A program made the position numbers and the translations under genes. Source: Peptococcaceae bacterium (lineage in GTDB: Bacteria > Bacillota > Desulfitobacteriia > Desulfitobacteriales > Syntrophobotulaceae). Taken from it: a stretch of DNA of 32,527 bases. Shown piece by piece: positions 22,644 to 30,490 of the stretch. The stretch is from positions 1-32,527 of the forward strand of contig WRII01000031.1 of the NCBI GenBank assembly GCA_009782825.1. Reading direction: 5' to 3'. Numbering within the stretch: the first letter of the stretch is position 1; the number at the start of each line of letters is the position of its first letter. The notes beneath the pieces were generated by a model. That model was not told the DNA's origin, searched no databases, and worked only from the letters and a program-made list of their open reading frames with translations.

Positions 22644-23450
22644 TTACACTTGCTCTCTTAACTCTGCAAGTCTCTCCTTTGTAATCCCTGTACGTCGCCG
22701 CATGGCTTCCACAGTATCATGAGGAGAATTGGCCCGAAGAGCCAAGACCAATAGATCTTCCGCTGTTTTTTGTGCGGCTTGTGCAGCTTTCTGTGTGGCT
22801 TCTTGCGCGGCCTCTTGTGCGGCTTCCTGTGCGGCTTCCTGTGCGGCTTTTTGTCTCTCCCTAATGATATAATTCCGCAATTGTTCCAACTCACTCTTCC
22901 GATCCAGTGTTTCATCGACAAAGTCATTGGGTGCTACGGTTTTCTTCACTTCTTCTAACAATTCTAAGGCGTCAGGATTTGTAATGGTTTGCATATGCGC
23001 GACCTCCTCAAGATCTTTTGTTTTGGTTCTGAAAATGCAGCACAGATCCCATAAATCATGATATGCTTCCGGCAAACTTCCTTTTGTCCAAGTGTCCTGC
23101 TTCGGCAGCTCGACGTAGTAATCGGAATACTTCTCGCCGATCATTCCACGGCCTAAGACATCGATGAGCGACACGTTTTGAACTGTTGTCCGCTCTATGG
23201 GCGGGATTGGGGCAAGAGAATGGATCTTGCGCAGGGCGTTGACGATTCCTGTGATGATGGGGTTGTTTTTGTTATCACAAAATGTGACCATAAAGACACG
23301 GTCATTCATAAGGGCCAGGTTACCGCGGGCTTCGTCAATTTCTTGCTGGGAATACCGGCGTTTGGGCTGCTTAGTGATTTGCGCAAGCGCATGGTCAAGA
23401 AGCTCATGTGTGTGTTGTGATGTTTTCACAGTTTCTATATCCATAGGCAT
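22644..23450 (-). CDS. Rpn/PD-(D/E)XK transposase-like protein lacking its catalytic core
   Basis: A 268-residue protein whose start (NDRVFMVTFCDNKNNPIITG, then SLIDVLGRG near 95) resembles the N-terminus of Rpn-type recombination-promoting nucleases, and whose residues 112-175 (VELPK, then the FRTKTKDLEEVA region) resemble their C-terminal part. The segment between, which normally carries the PD-(D/E)XK residues, seems deleted near residue 108, so nuclease activity is unlikely. Residues 200-226 are a tandem AAQE repeat. A second, shorter copy of the 140-170 region lies at 24521-24733. Two starts six bases apart are possible (23450, 23444). Probably a decayed mobile-element gene with an open frame. 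Confidence 0.5.
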   Translation of the reverse strand: MPMDIETVKTSQHTHELLDHALAQITKQPKRRYSQQEIDEARGNLALMNDRVFMVTFCDNKNNPIITGIVNALRKIHSLAPIPPIERTTVQNVSLIDVLGRGMIGEKYSDYYVELPKQDTWTKGSLPEAYHDLWDLCCIFRTKTKDLEEVAHMQTITNPDALELLEEVKKTVAPNDFVDETLDRKSELEQLRNYIIRERQKAAQEAAQEAAQEAAQEATQKAAQAAQKTAEDLLVLALRANSPHDTVEAMRRRTGITKERLAELREQV

Positions 23451-23487
23451 ACAGTTCCTTGTTCTATTGATTTTTTATCCCTATCGC

Positions 23488-23748
23488 TTATACCCATATT
23501 ATATGTGATTTTATTGGCATTTTCAAGAATGGTATTCGCGCATGTGTGGAGCGCTCCTCCTTTTGGGTCGATGCGCTGCTGCCAGACTTTGCGGTAATAG
23601 GTAATATCTTTCTTGCCCCTGCCTTGGCAGTTCTATCGCGGGCATGATGTGCCTTTAAAGCATTTACGCCAGCATTTGCACCATATGCAAATGTAGCCAG
23701 TGCTGAAGTAGTGTGTCTATACGTCAAAGCGGAAACTTTCGCCGGCTC
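23488..23748 (-). pseudogene. gene fragment, possibly the end of a polymorphic-toxin or RHS-type protein
   Basis: An open frame of 87 codons bounded upstream by TAA at 23749-23751, with no ATG and no ribosome site. The Ala-rich translation (ATFAYGANAGVNALKAHHA, then ARKILPITAKSG) does not look like random sequence, but I cannot assign it. It follows a small membrane protein, an arrangement common for immunity proteins and toxin remnants. That link is a guess. Confidence 0.3.
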
Positions 23749-23759
23749 TTATTAATTAA

Positions 23760-24437
23760 TTATTGGCGAAACTCGTCAGAGTCGATACTGGCAACAGACC
23801 TTCCGGTGGTTCTTGGGTGTCTGGGGTGGATAATCATGACTTTAGACGGATCAGATATCTGATATAATATCTCATGTTTTTTGCCGGGCTGGTATAGTGG
23901 CAATTGACTTCCTGGAATGCGCACTTGCAAAGTCTTTTCATAACTCGTTCCATCTTTTTTTTGTATAGAAAGATTTAAGGTTGCATCAACATCAGAATAT
24001 ATACGATCACCATCACTGTTCAATTGAATAGAAACTATTGTGGCCTCCGTCTTAACCATGGATGATGGGGAAAAAATTATATAGCCTAACAAAAGAACAA
24101 TAGGAGCGCAAATCAAGACCATTGAACCATATGCAACAGACTCAATCAATCTTTGTCCTTCATCAGTGCTTAATGGAAGAACCCAAACAAATAATAGACT
24201 CATTGTTTCTCCAATCAATCCCAGTGAAATGCTATATTTGACTAAACGAAATATAATCATCTTCTTTGTTTTTGCGTTTGTTTTTGAACATACAAACAAT
24301 GCAAGGATGGCAAGGCAAAGCATTATCACTTGCACTTCAAGGTTATCCCAAAAGAGAAAGGCAGCAGAGAAAAGGATAATAACAACAAGAAAGAAAAATA
24401 TCAATATTAGTTTTTCGCCTATTCCTAATTCTCCCAT
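23760..24437 (-). CDS. four-helix membrane protein with C-terminal soluble domain (DUF3592-like)
   Basis: A 225-residue protein with helices near residues 8-28, 32-48, 60-85 and 103-122, then a beta-rich domain of about 100 residues ending near IIHPRHP. The form (membrane helices, then a domain containing TYEKTL-like and YQPGKKHEILY strands) recalls DUF3592 proteins, which often act beside secreted toxins. ATG 24437 is chosen because AGGAGG lies nine bases upstream; the longer frame to 24482 starts at a non-ATG codon. It stands alone between mobile-element remnants. Function unknown. Confidence 0.65.
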   Translation of the reverse strand: MGELGIGEKLILIFFFLVVIILFSAAFLFWDNLEVQVIMLCLAILALFVCSKTNAKTKKMIIFRLVKYSISLGLIGETMSLLFVWVLPLSTDEGQRLIESVAYGSMVLICAPIVLLLGYIIFSPSSMVKTEATIVSIQLNSDGDRIYSDVDATLNLSIQKKDGTSYEKTLQVRIPGSQLPLYQPGKKHEILYQISDPSKVMIIHPRHPRTTGRSVASIDSDEFRQ

Positions 24438-24520
24438 AAATAGCAACCTCCTAATCTGATTCTTTTCGGGATTAACTCCCATAATAATCTAAATATAAGG
24501 TCCTTTTTTCTGTGTTACTA

Positions 24521-24733
24521 TCACCGATTTCCCGTTTTTTTCTGTTGCCATTTCCGCAAGGCCTCCGGAGATGAAATTTTAAAATCAAAAAGATTCTCAC
24601 AATCCAGCAATTCCAGGGCGTCAGGATTTGTTATGGCTTGCATATGCGCGACCTCCTCAAGATCTTTTGTTTTGGTTCTGAAAATGCAAATCCTACCTTT
24701 GATGACATCTCTATATCCCTCCCTTATTTCAAA
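24521..24733 (-). pseudogene. fragment of a second Rpn-like gene
   Basis: About 80 bp (24605-24687) are nearly identical to 22955-23037 inside the 268-residue Rpn-like gene, both encoding FRTKTKDLEEVAHMQ and NPDALELL. The frame here runs from a stop near 24734 to TGA at 24521 with no start signal, so it is a remnant. The bases between 24740 and 24895 hold no gene I can support. Confidence 0.7.
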
Positions 24734-24898
24734 TTATAAGAATAGAGTTATTACCGTAATATGGATGTCAGTAGCTTTACTTTTCATGTCTATTAGAGAA
24801 TCGCTTATGTTCATTGTATCTAAAACATGACGCTTTGTATAGGGTTTGGGCAAATACAATAGATTTGCGAAAAACAGCAACTGAGTTCGCATTAATTG

Positions 24899-24939
24899 AA
24901 AAAGTTTTGCCGTTTTCGGGGTTTTCGGCAAAACTTTTT
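24899..24939 (-). terminator. rho-independent terminator of the pilus operon
   Basis: Fourteen-base arms (24899-24912 and 24926-24939) pair perfectly around a 13-nt loop and end in TTTTTC on the minus strand. It lies 45 bp after the pilT stop codon. The A-run on the other side would also allow termination in the plus direction. Confidence 0.8.
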
Positions 24940-24973
24940 GGGAAATGGCCTTCTCCTATATATAATCACCTGT

Positions 24974-24983
24974 AAGGGGCTGT
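24974..24983 (-). repeat. partial copy of the dispersed element at the pilT stop
   Basis: AAGGGGCTGT directly precedes the pilT stop codon in plus-strand order, repeating the left half of the element at 2028-2037. Confidence 0.45.
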
Positions 24984-26057
24984 TTACTGATGATGCTGAT
25001 ATAAACTAATCCGATGCCGCATCGAATCATAATTATTGGAATGCAAAATAGCATCCTGTTCTGTGATCAGGCTTTGTTCATAAAGCTTAAACAGGCTGTT
25101 ATCCATCGATGTCATCCCGGCGTTGGTGCCGGCGTAAATCGCCGATTCAATCTGGTGAATCTTCTCCTCCCGGATCATGTTTTGAACAGCCAAGTTGGAA
25201 AGCATGATCTCAAAGGCCGGGAGCAGCCTGCCCCGGGTGGTGGAAAGGAGCTGTTGAGAAACAACCGCTTTGAGAACCATGGAAAGCTGGATACGAATCT
25301 GCTGCTGCTGGCTGTGTGGAAAAACGTCAATAATCCTGTCTATAGTATTGGCGGCTCCCATAGTATGCAAAGTAGAAAACACCAGCTGGCCGGTTTCCGC
25401 AGCTGTCATGGCAATCTCAATAGTTTCCAGGTCGCGCATTTCTCCGAGCAGCAACACATTGGGAGACTGGCGCAGCGCCGCGCGCAGGGCTGTCACATAG
25501 CTGCGCGAATCGGCGGGAACTTCCCTCTGGGTCACAATGCACCGCTTGTGACGGTGAATAAACTCAATCGGATCCTCCATAGTGATGATATGGCCGCTCT
25601 TTTCCTGGTTGATGCGGTCGATAATGCAAGCCAGCGTCGTAGATTTGCCGCTGCCGGCCGGACCTGTGATCAGCACGAGACCACTGGAGAAGTTTGCTAG
25701 GTTTGTGACAGTTTCAGGAATGTTCAGGGCGGTGGGATTCGGCAGAGTGAAGCTGATAACGCGAACCACCGCAGCCAACGTCCCCCGCTGGCGAAAAGCG
25801 TTCACGCGAAAGCGTCCCAATCCGCCGACGGAAAAGGAGAAATCGTCGTCTCCCGTATTAAAGAGCAGGGCCATATCCCGCTCTTTAGCCCGATAGATTT
25901 GATTAATGAGACCTCCTACCTCCTCGGGCGGAATCGGCGCGTCACTGGCAGGAACCAATTTACCCTGAACCTTAAATGTCAGCGTGTGCCGGGAGATGAT
26001 AAAGATGTCAGAAGCCCCCTGCTCCACCGCTTTTCCCAGTATCTCATTGATTGTCAT
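24984..26057 (-). CDS. pilT: type IV pilus retraction ATPase PilT
   Basis: A hexameric ATPase of 357 residues that depolymerises pili at the inner membrane. Walker A GPAGSGKSTT (about 132-141), Asp box MEDPIEF, Walker B VLLLGEMRD (about 202-210), His box STLHTMG and the AVQNMIREEK motif, equivalent to the AIRNLIRE motif of PilT, are all present, so it is PilT rather than the assembly ATPase PilB. I start at ATG 26057, nine bases after GGGGAGG. It overlaps the previous gene by 14 bp and ends the operon. No pilB is present in this window. Confidence 0.93.
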   Translation of the reverse strand: MTINEILGKAVEQGASDIFIISRHTLTFKVQGKLVPASDAPIPPEEVGGLINQIYRAKERDMALLFNTGDDDFSFSVGGLGRFRVNAFRQRGTLAAVVRVISFTLPNPTALNIPETVTNLANFSSGLVLITGPAGSGKSTTLACIIDRINQEKSGHIITMEDPIEFIHRHKRCIVTQREVPADSRSYVTALRAALRQSPNVLLLGEMRDLETIEIAMTAAETGQLVFSTLHTMGAANTIDRIIDVFPHSQQQQIRIQLSMVLKAVVSQQLLSTTRGRLLPAFEIMLSNLAVQNMIREEKIHQIESAIYAGTNAGMTSMDNSLFKLYEQSLITEQDAILHSNNYDSMRHRISLYQHHQ

Positions 26058-26580
26058 AAGAAAAATCCTCCCCATTCCACATGTTATCCATTGGTGTATA
26101 GAAACTCTCCTGTACAGGAGATAACATCACTGATGTGACCGTGTATCGAGGTCCGGTATCAATAAAACCGGAAGAGGTGATCAGGATCTCAGTCTTGAAG
26201 AGCAATCGCTCCCCCGCCGGCCACTGGGCATTGATGACATGCCGGTCTTCGTCATAGGTCACTCCTTCCTGCATCAAAGGCCGGAGACTGTCCCGCAGCT
26301 GAGCCTCAAAATCTGCATTTCCCTGATCCAAACCCTGGGTGGTCATAGTCACCAAGCGGGCATCCAGATCGCTGAGAAACGCCTGGAACTGATTCTGGGC
26401 CGCATAATAGGACGTGGCGGTCTCCCCTGTTCTGTTGGTCAAGCCTCGGTCCGCGGCAGCATTGGTGAGGGCCAATGACACAAAGACGGTCAGGCATAGA
26501 GCCATAAAGATCATCAGCAGGGAGATAAACCCTACAGTTACACCGGGTCTGACCTTTTCTCTATCCTCCCTCATAGTCAT
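26044..26580 (-). CDS. pilus-operon membrane protein (PilX-like, unrecognised)
   Basis: About 178 residues: a short basic N-terminus, one helix (about 12-36) and an outer domain. It resembles the PilX-type accessory proteins of pilus operons in form but not in clear sequence. The start overlaps the upstream stop as TGATG (26578-26582), with AAAGGA six bases ahead; two other Met codons lie within nine bases. Its place between minor pilin-like genes and pilT suggests a minor pilus component. Confidence 0.6.
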   Translation of the reverse strand: MTMREDREKVRPGVTVGFISLLMIFMALCLTVFVSLALTNAAADRGLTNRTGETATSYYAAQNQFQAFLSDLDARLVTMTTQGLDQGNADFEAQLRDSLRPLMQEGVTYDEDRHVINAQWPAGERLLFKTEILITSSGFIDTGPRYTVTSVMLSPVQESFYTPMDNMWNGEDFSYDNQ

Positions 26581-27239
26581 CAACATTCCTTTCGCACTGA
26601 GTTTATGGCAGGAAATAAGCTGAACAATCCCGGCCCGGTCTCAAGACTGAGGTGGACAAAATCTGGCGGATTTGGCCCGTTCGGGGACTCTCCGGGCCGG
26701 TACCTATCTACCGAGAGTTCGAACAGCACCGTTCCCTGTTTTTCCACCTGAATCGAGACACGGCTCATAGTTCCCGCAGGGATATTCTGAACATCTTCCA
26801 GAGTCACACTCGCGAAACAGGAGGGGCTTTCCTCAGGGGGCGTCTCCTCGGTCGGAGCCGGGAATTCGATAGATGAGGCCAATAATCCTATAGCCGGCAC
26901 AGCCGGATGAGCCGGATGAGCCGGCTGCACTGGTTTATTGGGCAGCATCCTTTCATCCAAATAGAGGGTATAACGGTGATCCTCCTCTTTAACCAAAGCT
27001 TCGCCATAGCAGAGACTCATGATCACATCAAAGTCTTGTGGGGCGCCGGCCATTTGGCTGCGAAATATATCGCCAATGGATTGGGCGAGAGCCACGGCGC
27101 CGGACTTATCACGGCTATACTGTTCCAGCTTTTGTGCTTGAAGGAGGAGTTGCAGAACTATGGTGCAGATTGCAGCGAAAAAAACTGTCGAAAGGATGAT
27201 TTCAATTATGAGGCTCACAGTTTTGGAGGACGTATTCAT
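26580..27239 (-). CDS. minor pilin-like protein with Pro/Ala/His linker
   Basis: A 219-residue protein with a short N-terminus, a hydrophobic helix (about 9-33) and a globular outer part, typical of pseudopilins, though without a textbook GFxxxE prepilin site. A short repeat AHPAHPA near residue 107 interrupts it. It starts inside the previous gene's stop (ATGA overlap), with AGGAGG upstream. A minor pilin or pilus-tip protein is likely. Confidence 0.6.
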   Translation of the reverse strand: MNTSSKTVSLIIEIILSTVFFAAICTIVLQLLLQAQKLEQYSRDKSGAVALAQSIGDIFRSQMAGAPQDFDVIMSLCYGEALVKEEDHRYTLYLDERMLPNKPVQPAHPAHPAVPAIGLLASSIEFPAPTEETPPEESPSCFASVTLEDVQNIPAGTMSRVSIQVEKQGTVLFELSVDRYRPGESPNGPNPPDFVHLSLETGPGLFSLFPAINSVRKEC

Positions 27240-27724
27240 AAGTTCGCCTCCTGCATAGCTTGAGGCATATAAACCGACATTTGATACAAGTTCCCTTCAT
27301 GATCGCCCACAGTGATTTCGATCAGATCCTCAGTGAGGAAAGCCACCGAAAACTCACTGGCTGCGGTGATGGGAGTATTGAAGACCGCTGAATCCGGGGT
27401 GTGACTGCCAAAATATTCTCTCAGCACACCGTCTTTTAAAAAGATGCTCGTCGCATAGCTTTGCCCGTCCACATCTTCCACCAACACCAGAGTGAACGGA
27501 TTGGGGATTTCCACCGCAACCGCTTGACTCTGACGCATTTTGGTCGCCACATAAGCTAATCCCGTCCGTCCCGTGAAGTTGAGCTCTGTCCCCTTCTGGA
27601 TCTTGTGATAGATATTCAGTCCGTAGGCAGCGGCCAGAAGCGTACAAATTGCAAACAAGCAAACCAGCATCAGTGTGGGAATGCGATAGAGTGCCGCATG
27701 GGTTTTGATCGGCGCCTTAGCCAT
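27236..27724 (-). CDS. small pilus-operon protein, DUF4860-like
   Basis: A 162-residue protein with one N-terminal helix (about 14-36) followed by a domain with TGLAYVATKMRQSQ, a pattern I associate with DUF4860 proteins of clostridial pilus clusters. It lies eight bases after the previous gene's stop. Role unknown, presumed minor pilin or assembly factor. Confidence 0.6.
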   Translation of the reverse strand: MAKAPIKTHAALYRIPTLMLVCLFAICTLLAAAYGLNIYHKIQKGTELNFTGRTGLAYVATKMRQSQAVAVEIPNPFTLVLVEDVDGQSYATSIFLKDGVLREYFGSHTPDSAVFNTPITAASEFSVAFLTEDLIEITVGDHEGNLYQMSVYMPQAMQEANL

Positions 27725-27732
27725 ATTTTACC

Positions 27733-28068
27733 CTACTTTCTTCTTTTTATCGTCACTTCGGGGACAACATTGGGTGCGAAAACCCCATAACTGATAACAT
27801 ACTTCCCATGATCGATGATGACGCCATAACGTTCCTCCAGATAGGAAAGAGAAGAGGGATAGCTGCCCTCTGCGGCATAGCAGGCTATGAGAGCATGAAT
27901 GATAGCTTCCCGTGCAATGCGTTCCGATTCTTGCTCAACAGAATCAGAAACCTGCCTGGTGAAAACAAAGAGTGACAGGGCCCCTAGGGCAAGGATACAC
28001 AGGGACACTACCATACTGCGCCAAAGCAAGAACCGTTTCCCCCTTTTCTTTCTGTATATTTGTTTCAT
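27733..28068 (-). CDS. small pilin-like protein
   Basis: A 111-residue protein with a basic N-terminus, a helix (about 15-36) and then AEGSYPSSLSYLEERYGV, the stretch found after the helix in GspG-like pilins. No classical type III signal peptide is present, so processing by a prepilin peptidase is uncertain. AGGGGGG precedes the start. In the gap upstream, TCAACGCAGTT occurs twice (28084-28094 and 28108-28118). Confidence 0.65.
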   Translation of the reverse strand: MKQIYRKKRGKRFLLWRSMVVSLCILALGALSLFVFTRQVSDSVEQESERIAREAIIHALIACYAAEGSYPSSLSYLEERYGVIIDHGKYVISYGVFAPNVVPEVTIKRRK

Positions 28069-28126
28069 TGAGCTGATCCCCCCTCAACGCAGTTATCGTT
28101 ATATCCTTCAACGCAGTTGATATCCC

Positions 28127-29179
28127 TCATCCGACTGAAGACAAGATTCCGATAAGAGGCAGCATAATACAGAGCAAAACCACGCCAATAATTACAGAGA
28201 GCACACTGATGAGCAGGGGTTCAATGAGGGTCACGAACCCGAAAAGAATACGTTCAGCATCCTCCTCATAGAGATCCGAAAGCTTTTTCATGACCTTAGG
28301 CGTCGCTCCCGAGCGCACACCGCTCTTTATCATCCCCACATGAGTTGGATTAAAGAGCCCACTCTCTATTAGAACATCGGACAGAGAATTTCCTGAGAGA
28401 ACCTGCTTATGGCATCGATCAATCCTTTCCCGTATGCTCTGATTGCGGCACACTGTGCCCGCCAGAGCCAGGGCTATGGGCAGGTCGTCGCCGCTGTCCA
28501 GAAGCATGGCAAAGGTTGATGTGAATCGTGCCATGGATCGTGACATGTGAAACTTGCGTGTAAAAAATGAACGCTCAGCCAAATTGGAAAAAAAATTCCT
28601 GCCGGATTTCGTCTTTCCGTAGAAAAAGGCCAGAATCACAAGGATCAGAACAGAAAAGATAACCCACATAGCTCCCGAACCGATCGCCAGAGCCGCCTTA
28701 ACCATATTGTTTGATTCCATATTGGCGCCTATCTGTCTATAGATGTTAGAAAAAATCGGCAGGATCGCGTTTACAAGGAAAGCCACGACCACAGCCATGA
28801 TGCACACAAGGATAAAAGGATTGGAAATCGCGCTGCGTATCTGTGTTCCCTGTTGGTGTTCTTCTTTATAGAACCCGGCTAAGGAAGCACATCCTTTTTC
28901 CAGATTGCCCGAACGTTCTGAAACGCGAACCATATTGACAGCATAATTAGGGAACCGTTCAACCTTCTCCATGGCAACACTGAGCTCATAGGTGTGGGGT
29001 AAAATTTTGAGCAGATCCGCAATCGCGCCGCTTTCTTTCCCCTTGTCCGCATCCCGTTTCATGATCTTGAGACTCTCCTCCACAGTTATTCCCGAGGAGA
29101 GCAGCAGCCCCATGGTCTCAAAAAAGAGCATAAGTTCCATCGGAGACAGGGATATGGATTTATTAGATTCAGATGTCAT
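28127..29179 (-). CDS. pilus platform protein PilC/GspF
   Basis: A 350-residue inner-membrane platform with two T2SSF repeats, about residues 15-140 and 218-345, each ending in hydrophobic helices (near 115-140, 163-188 and 315-345). SGITVEESLKIM and the later SGDDLPIALALAG are the paired start motifs of the repeats. It would bind the pilus ATPases. It lies 68 bp after the transglutaminase-like gene. Confidence 0.85.
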   Translation of the reverse strand: MTSESNKSISLSPMELMLFFETMGLLLSSGITVEESLKIMKRDADKGKESGAIADLLKILPHTYELSVAMEKVERFPNYAVNMVRVSERSGNLEKGCASLAGFYKEEHQQGTQIRSAISNPFILVCIMAVVVAFLVNAILPIFSNIYRQIGANMESNNMVKAALAIGSGAMWVIFSVLILVILAFFYGKTKSGRNFFSNLAERSFFTRKFHMSRSMARFTSTFAMLLDSGDDLPIALALAGTVCRNQSIRERIDRCHKQVLSGNSLSDVLIESGLFNPTHVGMIKSGVRSGATPKVMKKLSDLYEEDAERILFGFVTLIEPLLISVLSVIIGVVLLCIMLPLIGILSSVG

Positions 29180-29227
29180 CTTCCGTCCTCCCTTGAAAAA
29201 CTGTATGATGTCAGCCGGAAAACCCTT

Positions 29228-29243
29228 AAGGGACTGTAACTAA
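29228..29243 (-). repeat. copy of the dispersed element after the transglutaminase gene
   Basis: AAGGGACTGTAACTAA on the plus strand matches the consensus at 2028-2060, four bases beyond the stop codon at 29248-29250. Confidence 0.65.
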
Positions 29244-29247
29244 GTAT

Positions 29248-30204
29248 TTAATAAGTTTTGAGTTCAGTGTAAATATCTCCTGTGCCAATATATTGGGCAA
29301 GATGCGCACTGTTTATACTGCCTGCGGCGAATGTCAAGTCGATCACCTCCCACTCATGGAGACTCAGATAAATTTTTACATCTACCCACCCCTCATTTTC
29401 AAGATAGACAGAATTCCAGGCATGGCTCAGATCATTGGATACTCTGCCTGTCACAAGCTTTGTGGGGATTTGGACTGCCCGCAGCATGGTACAGGTCAGG
29501 GATGCATAATCCAGGCAAATGCCCTGGCCTTCTGCAAGTGTGATATCCGGATGGGGCGTATAAAAGCTCTGAATCGTTTCTGCTTTTTGAGTGTCATAAG
29601 CGACCGTATCTTTGATGTACATATAAATCTTATGGAGAGCCTCTATATCGCTTGTGCATCCTTGTGTCACTTCCCGTGCCTTTTGGACACTGAAGGAATT
29701 CTCGGAAAACATCGCATATTTGGTAGCGTAAAGAAACGGGGCAAATTCGTTTTCAATAACGACATCAAATTCAGCCAAAACCAATGGGAGATACCTTGTG
29801 TCCTCCAGCTGTTCCGCCACAAAGACCTTATAGCGCCCCGAGCCCGCCTGCAATGGCAGGACTTCTTTGACCACCGGATCATCCACATCATAATTCCAGG
29901 AAGGGTTCTGGGCCTCGCTGGCGCTTTCCATCTTCGTGACTTGGATCTTCGCCTGTTTGGAGCCTGTATACCAGGCCATAATGTAGCCTTCCGACGCATT
30001 CCCATAATCAATGCCGGAATTCTGGCCTTTTTCCACCCTCTCACTTTCCTGAGGCAGCATGAGAGCATCGGGAGGGAAATCCCTGAGCATGGTGGGAGCA
30101 GGATTGCTATTGAATCCTATAGCAGCGCCACATCCCCAGGAAAAGGATAAGATCAGGCAGAGGATTATACTGCGGTTGAATAGGCTCCTTTTGCATCTCT
30201 TCAT
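29248..30204 (-). CDS. exported transglutaminase-like protein heading the pilus operon
   Basis: A 318-residue protein with a signal-like N-terminus (basic start, then hydrophobic to about residue 26, with Cys in SWGCG, a poor lipobox). The C-terminal half is a transglutaminase/protease-like domain with catalytic Cys in GQGICLDYASL, His in LSHAWNSV and Asp in WEVIDLTFA. Its substrate is unknown; surface peptide cleavage or crosslinking is possible. I use ATG 30204 rather than the TTG three bases earlier, with AGGAG nine bases upstream of ATG. It is the first gene after the promoter at 30295-30323. Confidence 0.82.
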   Translation of the reverse strand: MKRCKRSLFNRSIILCLILSFSWGCGAAIGFNSNPAPTMLRDFPPDALMLPQESERVEKGQNSGIDYGNASEGYIMAWYTGSKQAKIQVTKMESASEAQNPSWNYDVDDPVVKEVLPLQAGSGRYKVFVAEQLEDTRYLPLVLAEFDVVIENEFAPFLYATKYAMFSENSFSVQKAREVTQGCTSDIEALHKIYMYIKDTVAYDTQKAETIQSFYTPHPDITLAEGQGICLDYASLTCTMLRAVQIPTKLVTGRVSNDLSHAWNSVYLENEGWVDVKIYLSLHEWEVIDLTFAAGSINSAHLAQYIGTGDIYTELKTY

Positions 30205-30294
30205 CAATTCATTCTCCTAAAAAAGGGATATCTTGCGGGGGATATTTTTCAATAAAGGTGATGTATCAGCGTGATGATCAGGCAACACTGCTAT

Positions 30295-30323
30295 TATGTA
30301 TCAAATCATCCAATGAAATGCAA
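30295..30323 (-). promoter_or_regulatory. candidate promoter of the pilus operon
   Basis: TTGCAT (30318-30323) and TACATA (30295-30300) are 17 bp apart on the minus strand, about 90 bp before the first gene. The 286-bp gap 30205-30490 is otherwise AT-rich and shared with the divergent kinase gene. Confidence 0.5.
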
Positions 30324-30416
30324 TTTTGCTGAAAAATATTTCTGAAAAATAGTTTCTTTGATATTATTTAGAAATTTAGAAATTCATTATATTGTCTTTT
30401 TTAAGGTACGATTTTA

Positions 30417-30425
30417 TGTTATAAT
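30417..30425 (+). promoter_or_regulatory. extended -10 promoter of the kinase gene
   Basis: TGTTATAAT contains a consensus TATAAT with the TG extension, 66 bp before the kinase start. No good -35 box lies at the right distance (TTTTTT at 30397-30402), as is common for extended -10 promoters. Confidence 0.6.
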
Positions 30426-30490
30426 ATACCTGCTTCGAGCTGTTCAAATATAAATGGACACTAATCGGCATAAAAAGAGGAGGATCAAAA

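Noticed and set aside
24734-24931. A 65-codon minus-strand frame next to the pilus terminator
   Set aside because: No ribosome site; its start lies inside the terminator stem-loop and the translation shows no recognisable features.
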